Shown: positions 1 to 5,095 of the stretch, in pieces
Layout: every line of letters starts with the position of its first letter
Numbering within the stretch: the stretch's first letter is position 1
Source of the DNA: JAWLFY01 sp964462125
GTDB taxonomy: Bacteria; Planctomycetota; Planctomycetia; Pirellulales; Pirellulaceae
NCBI GenBank assembly: GCA_964462125.1
Contig: CAYWXT010000319.1
Location: 1 to 5,095, forward strand
Direction of reading: 5' to 3'
DNA length: 5,095 nucleotides
The notes under the pieces: model-generated
What the model was told of the DNA's origin: nothing
Database searches by the model: none
The model's input: the letters and a program-made list of their open reading frames with translations, nothing else
Translations under genes and position numbers: made by a program

Positions 1-632
1 TGCAGCCGGTCGAGTTTTCGGAAATGGCGCCGCAGGTCGGTCGATTTTTGGTCAGCGCCGGTCATGCCGGACGGCCGATCGGCTTGGGCGTCGTCGGGGT
101 CCGCCCTCGCCCCATCGGGCACACCGGACGGCTCGGCGTGATGCTGGCAGGAAGCGATGACGGGGGGGCATTGGTGCAGGGCATCTGGCCTGGTAGCGGC
201 GCGGATCGGGCGGGGATCAAGCTGAGGGATCGGATCGTCGCCATCAACGGGGAAACGCAACCGAATCGTTCCACGGTCATGGATACCTTGCACGAGATGT
301 ATCCCGGCGAAACCGTGCAGCTGACCCTGGAGCGGGACGGGAGCACCCTGGACATCGATGCGCAGATGCGCGACATGGCGGTGATGCAGGAATCGGCCAA
401 CGACGCGAAGGTCAACGGTCGCCGGAGTGATCGGTTCAGCGGCTTTGAGGAGGCGATCCAACACGACACGGTGTTGGCACCCGAGGAATGCGGCGGTCCT
501 TTGCTCGATTCCGACGGCCGCGCGATCGGCATCAACATCGCCCGCGCCGGCCGGGTCGTCAGCTACGCCCTCCCCGCCTCGGTTGTCCTGCCCCAGATGC
601 TTGAGATGCTCGAAGAAGCCCGCGCGGAGTGA
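1..632 (+). CDS. PDZ-containing, HtrA/Deg-like protein with Cys at the catalytic Ser position (5' partial)
   Basis: The reading frame is open from base 3 to the TGA at 630-632, so the gene begins left of the window. The ATG at 24 is probably internal: the preceding codons (Q-P-V-E-F-S-E) read smoothly into the protein and no ribosome site precedes it. Counting from that Met, residues 7-30 (R-F-L-V-S-A-G ... G-L-G-V-V-G-V) look like the Deg protease strand pair usually written as AIGNPFG ... SGIVSALGR. Residues 36-117 form a PDZ domain (R-L-G-V, then P-G-S-G-A-D-R-A-G-I and D-R-I-V-A-I-N-G). Residues 144-186 (A-I-Q-H-D-T-V-L-A-P-E-E-C-G-G-P-L, then G-I-N-I-A, then Y-A-L-P) match the Deg active-site segment IQTDAAINPGNSGGP ... 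GIN ... FAIP, with Cys156 replacing the nucleophilic Ser. It is probably an envelope quality-control protein, either a cysteine-type peptidase or a pseudoprotease that binds substrates. The catalytic His and Asp regions are outside the window. The family call is good; activity is unknown. Confidence 0.8.
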   Translation, partial: QPVEFSEMAPQVGRFLVSAGHAGRPIGLGVVGVRPRPIGHTGRLGVMLAGSDDGGALVQGIWPGSGADRAGIKLRDRIVAINGETQPNRSTVMDTLHEMYPGETVQLTLERDGSTLDIDAQMRDMAVMQESANDAKVNGRRSDRFSGFEEAIQHDTVLAPEECGGPLLDSDGRAIGINIARAGRVVSYALPASVVLPQMLEMLEEARAE

Positions 633-655
633 AAAAGGGGTCAGGACTCTTTTTT
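632..655. repeat. Small A/T-flanked hairpin in the convergent gap; possible REP-like repeat or weak terminator
   Basis: A 9-bp arm, AAAAAGGGG (632-640), can pair with CTCTTTTTT (647-655) around the 6-nt loop TCAGGA. On the + strand RNA two of the nine pairs are G-U; on the - strand RNA those become A-C mismatches, so it folds better for the rightward transcript. Its T-run would suit an intrinsic terminator for the PDZ gene, though the stem is A-U rich and weak. The element carries the stop codon of the acetyltransferase (TGA on the - strand at 643-641) and begins inside the stop codon of the PDZ gene. The core GGGGTCAGGA with flanking A and T runs resembles dispersed palindromes I associate with REP/RAYT-type elements, which is recollection and not a search result. 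Confidence 0.35.
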
Positions 656-1168
656 CTCGAGATCAAACAGTCGCTGCAGGATCACCAGATCGACCCAGCG
701 GTCGTTGAGACGTCCGATTTCACGTTGGACTCCCACCCGCTCGTAGCCGTGACGTTCGTGGAACCGCAGACTTCGCTGGTTGTCGGCGATGATCTTCGCG
801 ACCGCGTGATGCAGTTGATGCTCGCGGCAGTGCCGTTCGACGCAGCCCTGCAGTTGGTCCGCGACCCCCGTTCCCACCGCCTGGTCGGCCAGGTAGATCG
901 CGGTTTCACAGGCGTGGCGATAGCCGTGTCGTTCGCTGAAGCGTCGCGCCGATGCCCAGCCGAGCAACCCCGTCTCCGATGCGGCGACGTACCAGCCGTC
1001 GGGCGGCGATTGGGCGAGCAATTGGACGACGGCTTCGGCGGACCAGTGGATAACATCGAAGGTCCTCCCGCCCTGATCGATATGGTGGTTATAGATCGCC
1101 GCGATCCCCGCGGCGTCCTCCACGTCGGCGGCACGGATTCGAGGTGCGTCGTATGAACCGTTTGTCAT
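641..1168 (-). CDS. GNAT-family N-acetyltransferase, PAT/MnaT (phosphinothricin or methionine-sulfone) type
   Basis: Predicted 175-aa acetyl-CoA-dependent N-acetyltransferase, a usual length for the PAT family (Bar/PAT, MddA/MnaT/YncA), whose characterised members acetylate the amino group of phosphinothricin, methionine sulfoximine, methionine sulfone or amino acids. Visible family marks are I-Y-N-H-H-I (25-30), T-F-D (36-38), L-G-W-A-S (69-73), Y-R-H-A-C-E (83-88) with Glu88 aligning to the general base of Bar, the acetyl-CoA pyrophosphate loop Q-A-V-G-T-G (96-101), and N-x-x-S-x-x-x-H-x-x-x-G-Y (130-142). I chose the ATG at 1168 because it overlaps the upstream hydrolase stop as ATGA, a translational-coupling arrangement, and because the family usually starts just before the R-x-A-x-x-x-D strand. 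An ATG at 1198 would add ten residues. No clear Shine-Dalgarno is seen at either site, which fits coupling. It is the last gene of the metG unit. The true substrate cannot be read from the sequence. Confidence 0.88.
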   Translation of the reverse strand: MTNGSYDAPRIRAADVEDAAGIAAIYNHHIDQGGRTFDVIHWSAEAVVQLLAQSPPDGWYVAASETGLLGWASARRFSERHGYRHACETAIYLADQAVGTGVADQLQGCVERHCREHQLHHAVAKIIADNQRSLRFHERHGYERVGVQREIGRLNDRWVDLVILQRLFDLEKKES

Positions 1169-1992
1169 CGTGATTCGTCGGTCTTGTCCCATAGCCATCG
1201 CACCGCGGCGCGAATCGCCGCGGCGTGGGAGTCTTGGGGAACGCCGTCGTGTTCCAGACCGTACAATTCGATGACACGATGGACAGCGGGGTGGGCTTGG
1301 TGAACTTGGCGTTGTAACTCAGGCGGCACCAGCGTATCGAGTTCCGACTGCAGAAACACGGTTGGAAAGAAGACATTCGCAATCGTCCGTTCGATGTTCA
1401 TTGAATCGCAGACACTTTCGGCGACCGAATCGATCAGCTGTCCCAGCGGGTATCGGCGGGCGATCCGCTGCACCACCGGCACGAGCGGCGGGGGGTTGCG
1501 GAGGATCATGCCGGTTCTGTTTTGCGGAAAAATGCCGCGTGACGCCGTGTAGAGTGCGGGCGCACAGCCCAAACTGTTGCCGGAGACCAGCACCCGCGTC
1601 GCGGGGGCGGCCCGCTGGGCGACTTGGGTTGTAAACTGCAACGCCGCCTCAGCGATTGCCGCCAGGGTTGCCCGTCCGGTGCTGCTCCCGTAGCCCGGTG
1701 GGTTCCAAGTCCACAGTTCCGCCCGCAGCGCGCGGTCCGCAGCAGGGTCAGGGATCTCCGCCAAGGGAAACGACGATGACCGTTCGGCTCGCCCGGCGGT
1801 GCCGGGGAACTTCAACACCAGTACGTCGAGATCTTCGTGCTCATGCCGACCGGGATCGACGAAACACTCCAAGGTTTGACCGTGGGCGTGCAAGCAGACG
1901 CGTTGCTTTCCTTCGGCATCGATTCGATGCCGGGTCGGGCGGAGTACCAGGCGATCGAGCAGTCGGCGGCGGACGGATTGGCGGGAGATCAC
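1165..1992 (-). CDS. Alpha/beta hydrolase
   Basis: Predicted cytoplasmic serine hydrolase of 275 aa with a complete apparent catalytic triad: nucleophile Ser140 in G-N-S-L-G (138-142), acid Asp219 in S-E-L-D-T-L-V-P, and His248 in G-L-E-H-D-G. The strand before the oxyanion region reads W-N-P-P-G-Y-G-S-S-T-G (96-106), like the N-Y-R-G-Y-G-x-S-x-G segment of BEM46/FrsA-like hydrolases. No signal peptide or membrane segment is evident. The chosen start is GTG at 1992: AAGG at 2003-2000 lies 7 nt upstream, leaving a 40-bp gap after the metG stop, and the Arg/Leu-rich stretch after it looks like a natural N-terminus. The alternative ATGs at 2070 and 2067 would give about 300 aa and overlap metG by some 35-38 bp. 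It shares a 4-bp stop/start overlap with the acetyltransferase downstream, so the two are probably co-translated. The substrate (ester, thioester, peptide or lipid) is unknown. Confidence 0.85.
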   Translation of the reverse strand: MISRQSVRRRLLDRLVLRPTRHRIDAEGKQRVCLHAHGQTLECFVDPGRHEHEDLDVLVLKFPGTAGRAERSSSFPLAEIPDPAADRALRAELWTWNPPGYGSSTGRATLAAIAEAALQFTTQVAQRAAPATRVLVSGNSLGCAPALYTASRGIFPQNRTGMILRNPPPLVPVVQRIARRYPLGQLIDSVAESVCDSMNIERTIANVFFPTVFLQSELDTLVPPELQRQVHQAHPAVHRVIELYGLEHDGVPQDSHAAAIRAAVRWLWDKTDESR

Positions 1993-1999
1993 GGTCTCG

Positions 2000-2009
2000 C
2001 CTTTTCCCT
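2000..2009 (-). promoter_or_regulatory. Ribosome binding region deciding the GTG start of the hydrolase
   Basis: On the - strand, AGGG (2009-2006) and AAGG (2003-2000) form a purine-rich block ahead of the GTG at 1992-1990. AAGG is spaced 7 nt from the start codon. The upstream ATGs at 2070 and 2067 lie within the end of metG. Confidence 0.5.
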
Positions 2010-2032
2010 TTTCTTCGTAAAGCCGGGAGAGC

Positions 2033-4069
2033 CTAGTGCACCCGCTGGCCCGGTTGGGCACCCTCATCAACGTTCAACAGGAACACGTCTGCCCCGCCTG
2101 GGCCGGCGGCGGTGACCATCCCTTCGCTCAGTCCGAACCGCATTTTGCGCGGCTTGAGGTTGGCGACCATCACGACCAGTCGCCCGAGGAGCTGTTCGGG
2201 TTCGTAGGCCGACTTGATCCCGGCGAACACCTGTCGCGTCTCGTCGCCGCCGAGCCCCAGTGTCAACTTCAGCAGCTTGTCCGCCTCCGGGACCTGTTCG
2301 GCTTGCAGGACCCGCGCGACGCGGAGGTCGACTTTGGCAAAGTCATCGATACCGATTTCGTCGGCCAGGGGTTCGTCCTTGAGCGGCTGGTCGCTGTCGT
2401 TCCACGCGGCGGCGGCCGATTCCGCGGCGGCGTCGTCGTCTTTCGTTTCGTCGATCATCTTTTGTAAATCCTCCACTTGGATTCGGTTCATCATCCGTTT
2501 GAATTTGTGGACGGGACGGTCGACCAGTGGGGTTTGGCTTTGATCCCACGCCGTGATCGGGTCGCCGAGCAGCTTGCCGGCGTCACGAGCCAGCTTCGGC
2601 AGCACGGGTGCCAGGTAAATCGCGAGTTGTCGGAACAGATTCAGGGCGACGGTACAGACGTCGCGGAGTTCGTCGTGCCGCGCCGGATCGCGGTTCAGCT
2701 CCCATGGTTTGGCGTGCTCGACGAAGGGGTTGGCGGCATCAGCCAATTCCATCACCGTTCGCATCGCGCGGGCATAGTCGCCCGATTCGTAAGCCTCGGC
2801 GATCACCTCCCCCTTGGCTGCTGCGTCTTGGAACAGGCCGCCGTCGTCGGGATAGCGAGGGCTCAAGCCGGTGCGTTGGGCAAACTTGCCAACACGGCTG
2901 GCCAGATTCACGACCTTGCCGACCAGATCGGAGTTGACCTTTTCGGCGAACTCCTCCAGCCCCAGATCGATATCTTCGACGCGGGGAGTCAGCTTGGTGG
3001 CGTAGAAGTACCGCAATTGTCCCGGGTCGCTATGTTTCAGATAGGTTTCGGCCGTGACCAGGGTACCGACCGACTTGCTCATCTTCTCGCTTCCGACCGT
3101 CAAGAACCCGTGGATGTGCACCTTGGTCGGCAGCGAGAAGCCGGCGACCTTGAGCATCCCTGGCCAGAACAGGGTGTGAAAGTAGGTGATGTCCTTGCCG
3201 ATGAAGTGGTGGACTTCGCAATCATCGCTCTGCCACCAGTCCTCCAGCGGCTCGCCGTGCGCCTCGCACCATTGTTTGCTGCTGGCGATGTAGCCGATCG
3301 GGGCGTCGAACCAGACGTACCAGTAGTTGCCGGGGGAGTCAGGAATTTCGAAGCCGAAGTAGGGGGCGGGCCGGCTGACGTCCCAGTCCCGCAGTTCGTT
3401 CGCCAAGAAATAGCCGTTCAGGTAATTTGCCATCTCCGGCTGCAGCGCGCCGCTGGAGGTGACCCAATCGGCAAGGAAGGTGTGCAGCTTTTCCAGCTGC
3501 ACGAACAGGTGGGTCGCCTCCCGTAGCTCCGGCTTGGCTCCACTGAGCGTGCTGGTCGGATCGATCAGCTCGGCCGGGGAGTAGGTTTGGCCGCAGTTGC
3601 TGCAATTGTCACCGGGCTGGTTCACCGCTTTGCAGGAGGGACAGGTGCCGCGGACGAATCGATCGGCGAGGAACGTCTCCGCTTCAGGATCATAAAGTTG
3701 CTCGACGGGTCGCTCGTCGATCAATTCCGCTTGGCGAAGGGCGGCCCAGACCTGGGCGCAAAGTTCCCGGTTCTCGGCGCTGTGGGTACTGCCGTAGTGG
3801 TCGAACTCGATATCGAATGCGGCGAAATCTTGCTGGTGCGAGGCGCTCATCGCGGCGATCAGTTCCTCTTCCGTGCGGCCTTCCTTGCGGGCTCGGATCA
3901 TGATCGCGGTGCCGTGGGTATCGTCGGCACAGACATAGACGCAGCGGTTGCGACGCAGCTTCTGGAAGCGGACCCAGATGTCGGTTTGGATGTACTCGAC
4001 CAAATGCCCGATGTGGATCGGACCGTTTGCGTACGGCAGGGCGCTGGTGACGAGAATTCGGCGTGGCAT
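2033..4069 (-). CDS. metG: Methionyl-tRNA synthetase (E. coli MetG type, zinc-binding, with C-terminal tRNA-binding domain)
   Basis: Cytoplasmic class I aminoacyl-tRNA synthetase that charges tRNA-Met and initiator tRNA with methionine using ATP. The start at 4069 (M-P-R-R-I-L-V-T) gives 678 aa, almost the E. coli MetG length of 677, and puts the conserved I-L-V-T-S-A-L-P-Y-A-N-G strand at the N-terminus. Visible domains in order: Rossmann half with HIGH at 19-22; connective/zinc domain with C-P-S-C (143-146) and C-S-N-C (156-159), a full four-Cys knuckle; KMSKS at 329-333; alpha-helical anticodon-binding domain around 370-530 with N-P-F-V-E-H-A-K-P-W, whose Trp456 aligns to the anticodon-reading Trp461 of E. 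coli; an acidic/Ala-rich linker at about 544-568; and a Trbp111/EMAPII-like tRNA-binding dimerisation domain at 574-678 (D-F-A-K-V-D-L-R-V-A, then N-L-K-P-R-K-M-R-F-G). An in-frame ATG at 4090 and TTG at 4135 are possible longer starts, but the TTG lies upstream of the likely promoter box. No key residue is missing. It is first in the leftward unit. Confidence 0.98.
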   Translation of the reverse strand: MPRRILVTSALPYANGPIHIGHLVEYIQTDIWVRFQKLRRNRCVYVCADDTHGTAIMIRARKEGRTEEELIAAMSASHQQDFAAFDIEFDHYGSTHSAENRELCAQVWAALRQAELIDERPVEQLYDPEAETFLADRFVRGTCPSCKAVNQPGDNCSNCGQTYSPAELIDPTSTLSGAKPELREATHLFVQLEKLHTFLADWVTSSGALQPEMANYLNGYFLANELRDWDVSRPAPYFGFEIPDSPGNYWYVWFDAPIGYIASSKQWCEAHGEPLEDWWQSDDCEVHHFIGKDITYFHTLFWPGMLKVAGFSLPTKVHIHGFLTVGSEKMSKSVGTLVTAETYLKHSDPGQLRYFYATKLTPRVEDIDLGLEEFAEKVNSDLVGKVVNLASRVGKFAQRTGLSPRYPDDGGLFQDAAAKGEVIAEAYESGDYARAMRTVMELADAANPFVEHAKPWELNRDPARHDELRDVCTVALNLFRQLAIYLAPVLPKLARDAGKLLGDPITAWDQSQTPLVDRPVHKFKRMMNRIQVEDLQKMIDETKDDDAAAESAAAAWNDSDQPLKDEPLADEIGIDDFAKVDLRVARVLQAEQVPEADKLLKLTLGLGGDETRQVFAGIKSAYEPEQLLGRLVVMVANLKPRKMRFGLSEGMVTAAGPGGADVFLLNVDEGAQPGQRVH

Positions 4070-4121
4070 ACAGCTTATCGGGGGTGGCATTCGCGGCTTC
4101 GAGAGGTGCGTCGTTTCGGCG

Positions 4122-4127
4122 ATTGTA
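4122..4127 (-). promoter_or_regulatory. Candidate -10 box of the metG promoter
   Basis: The - strand reads TACAAT here, one mismatch from the sigma-70 consensus TATAAT, about 52 bp before the metG ATG at 4069. Transcription would start near 4115, giving a leader of about 45 nt. The -35 region at 16-18 bp spacing (TCGTGC or neighbours) matches poorly, so the call rests on one hexamer and its position. It argues against the TTG at 4135 as translation start. Confidence 0.4.
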
Positions 4128-4228
4128 GCCAGCAAGATTGATCGGCACGATGCGGCTGTGGCGCTGCGCCGACCAGCGGCCGCGGGGGGCCCGTCCGAGG
4201 GCCAAGGATCTCAAAAAAAAATCGCCGA

Positions 4229-4247
4229 AAACTCAAAATAAACTCAA
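4229..4247. repeat. Direct repeat AAACTCAA x2 with 11-bp period
   Basis: AAACTCAA occurs at 4229-4236 and again at 4240-4247, exact over 8 bp, with starts 11 bp apart, about one helical turn. This would put both copies on the same DNA face, as for a dimeric or cooperatively binding regulator. It may equally be a chance by-product of the A-rich composition. Confidence 0.35.
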
Positions 4248-4286
4248 GTTCCGCCGTTTCCGATTCGGTTTGCCCTTGTCACTGCC

Positions 4287-4313
4287 GCCGGCGATCGGCA
4301 ACCATTCGCCGGC
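4287..4313. repeat. 7-bp GC inverted repeat in the leader of the thioredoxin/trypsin gene
   Basis: GCCGGCG (4287-4293) and CGCCGGC (4307-4313) are perfect reverse complements around a 13-nt loop. The structure ends about 50 bp before the ATG at 4364 and does not include the ribosome site. It could be an RNA hairpin in the leader or an operator; in GC-rich DNA a 7-bp GC arm can occur by chance. Confidence 0.35.
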
Positions 4314-4346
4314 CTGGACGGATCCGGGCATGACTACCCAACGTCC

Positions 4347-4354
4347 AGGGAGGG
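4347..4354 (+). promoter_or_regulatory. Strong Shine-Dalgarno for the thioredoxin/trypsin gene
   Basis: AGGGAGGG contains GGAGG at 4349-4353, spaced 7 nt from GTG 4361 and 10 nt from ATG 4364. An in-frame TGA at 4331-4333 blocks any earlier start, so the tandem GTG-ATG pair is the only plausible initiation site. Confidence 0.7.
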
Positions 4355-4363
4355 ACGCGCGTG

Positions 4364-5095
4364 ATGAGATTAACGTTCGCGCTGCTTGCGCTCGTGATTG
4401 GTTCGGGATCGACAGCCATATTCGGTGCCGCCGAGGCGGGCGAGGCGGTCCTTGTCGAGTTCTCCGCTCCCCAGTGCCAACCGTGCCGGGCGATGAAGCC
4501 GGTACTGGCCGAGCTGGAAGGCGAGGGGGTTCCGATCCGGCATGTCGACTTGGCTGCCGAGCCGCATTTGGGAATCCGCTACGGGGTGCAGCAGACGCCG
4601 ACCTTCGTCGTCCTCTCCGGTGGCGAAGAGCTCACGCGATTGGTCGGGATGCAGACGGCCGAGGAGCTGCGGGCCGCCCTGGCGATCGACCCCTCCGGCC
4701 CGCTGGTCGCAACGGGATCACAGCAACAGTCGCCTCCCTCCAACGAGACGCCGCAGACCGCGCTCGCGGCGATCGACTCCGAAAACACGCCAAGTCAACC
4801 GGCGAGCCGCACAGGCGGGCGAAACGCAGCGGCGCCGGCCCGGGAACCGAGCAGCGAGCCGATGCCGAGCCGGTCTGTGGCCGATGCGGTCGAACGAGCG
4901 CGGGCGGCCACGGTCCGGCTCCGGATCCATGATGGGAATGGCTCGGGTGTGGGGACCGGAACGATCATCGATACCCAGGGGGACGAAGCCCTGGTGATGA
5001 CCTGCGGACACCTGTTTCGGGAAACGAAGGGCGATGGCGAATTGGAAATCGAGCTGTTCGTCGGCGGTGAGACCAAGACCGTTGCCGGTCAAGTG
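4364..5095 (+). CDS. Secreted thioredoxin-like / trypsin-like fusion protein (3' partial)
   Basis: The frame is open for 244 codons from ATG 4364 to the window edge with no stop. Residues 1-22 look like a Sec signal peptide: Arg2, a hydrophobic run F-A-L-L-A-L-V-I, then F-G-A-A. Residues 27-108 are a thioredoxin-like domain with V-L-V-E-F-S-A (29-35), the redox motif C-Q-P-C at 38-41 and the cis-Pro segment Q-T-P-T-F with Pro79. It is short at its front, leaving little room for the first strand and helix of canonical thioredoxin. Residues 112-170 are a Ser/Pro/Gln/Thr-rich linker, probably disordered. From 173 a trypsin-like domain begins: A-T-V-R-L-R-I, G-V-G-T-G-T-I-I-D and T-C-G-H-L-F (213-218), where His216 fits the catalytic His of the family. 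The Asp and Ser regions lie beyond the window. The protein likely acts in the periplasm or at the envelope, combining thiol-disulfide chemistry or binding with proteolysis. GTG at 4361 is an equally possible start, adding one residue. Family assignment is firm; function is inferred. Confidence 0.85.
   Translation, partial: MRLTFALLALVIGSGSTAIFGAAEAGEAVLVEFSAPQCQPCRAMKPVLAELEGEGVPIRHVDLAAEPHLGIRYGVQQTPTFVVLSGGEELTRLVGMQTAEELRAALAIDPSGPLVATGSQQQSPPSNETPQTALAAIDSENTPSQPASRTGGRNAAAPAREPSSEPMPSRSVADAVERARAATVRLRIHDGNGSGVGTGTIIDTQGDEALVMTCGHLFRETKGDGELEIELFVGGETKTVAGQV

Larger units (their letters stand above)
4070..4363. other. Divergent intergenic region between metG and the thioredoxin/trypsin gene
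   Basis: About 290 bp separate the two divergent starts and must hold promoters for both. The part next to metG contains the TACAAT box. The stretch 4140-4200 is GC-rich with nothing recognised. The stretch 4211-4250 is strikingly A-rich on the + strand (A9 at 4213-4221, A4 at 4228-4231 and 4235-4238), unlike the GC-rich surroundings, and may be curved or act as an upstream promoter element. A TTGTCA hexamer at 4276-4281 resembles a -35 box for the rightward gene, but no good -10 follows at 16-18 bp. I see no tRNA, T-box or riboswitch signature. Confidence 0.5.

Noticed and set aside
62..538. 158-codon - strand frame opposite the PDZ gene
   Set aside because: It is Ser/Pro/Arg-rich shadow coding opposite a clear PDZ and Deg-like sequence.
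629..1156. 175-codon + strand frame opposite the acetyltransferase
   Set aside because: It is antisense to a clear GNAT protein with all family motifs and shows no domain of its own.
2477..3526. Long open frame (349 codons) on the + strand opposite metG
   Set aside because: It lies wholly antisense to an unmistakable metG. Its translation has no recognisable domain, and long antisense frames are expected in GC-rich genes.
4070..4135. N-terminal extension of metG from the TTG at 4135
   Set aside because: The 22 extra residues do not resemble MetG, the candidate -10 box lies downstream of that TTG, and the start at 4069 gives nearly the E. coli length.
3587..4141. 184-codon + strand frame opposite the start of metG
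   Set aside because: Antisense to the HIGH and zinc-binding part of metG, with no family resemblance or ribosome site.
4276..4305. Sigma-70 promoter for the fusion gene starting with TTGTCA at 4276
   Set aside because: The -35-like hexamer is good, but hexamers at 16-18 bp spacing (around CAACCA/AACCAT) match the -10 consensus poorly.
4138..4932. 264-codon + strand frame overlapping the thioredoxin/trypsin gene
   Set aside because: It is Arg/Pro/Gly-rich frame-shifted noise. The overlapping frame from 4364 has a strong ribosome site, signal peptide, CxxC and trypsin motifs and stays open to the window edge.
1..5095. CRISPR array, insertion sequence, prophage or defence system
   Set aside because: No regularly spaced repeats, transposase, integrase or phage genes are visible. 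The gene order looks like ordinary chromosomal content.

Overview
The window is high-GC bacterial DNA with the gene content and protein style of a planctomycete, most likely Pirellulaceae or a close relative. This rests on the family resemblance of the two envelope proteins at the window edges (a PDZ protein with an altered trypsin-like half, and a secreted thioredoxin/trypsin-like fusion). It is inference, not a taxonomic match.

Layout: (1) 1-632, + strand: the C-terminal part of a PDZ-containing, HtrA/Deg-related protein whose start lies left of the window. (2) 641-4069, - strand: a compact three-gene unit read leftwards, metG (methionyl-tRNA synthetase, complete), then an alpha/beta hydrolase after a 40-bp gap, then a GNAT acetyltransferase of the phosphinothricin/methionine-sulfone type joined to the hydrolase by a 4-bp ATGA stop/start overlap. 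The acetyltransferase and the PDZ gene converge with 8 bp between their stop codons, in a small A/T-flanked hairpin that resembles a dispersed REP-like repeat. (3) 4070-4360: a divergent intergenic region with a candidate metG -10 box, an A-rich block with an 11-bp-spaced direct repeat, and a GC hairpin. (4) 4364-5095, + strand: the first 244 codons of a secreted protein joining a signal peptide, a short thioredoxin-like domain with a CxxC site, a Ser/Pro/Gln-rich linker and the start of a trypsin-like domain. It runs off the right edge.

How the parts may work together: metG is housekeeping. The acetyltransferase in the same transcription unit belongs to a family whose characterised members include enzymes that N-acetylate toxic methionine analogues, so a link to methionine quality control is possible but unproven. 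Both flanking genes encode envelope-type proteins with trypsin-like folds. The left one has Cys where the catalytic Ser should be and its PDZ domain appears to sit inside the protease fold. The right one keeps a recognisable catalytic His motif; the rest of its active site is outside the window.
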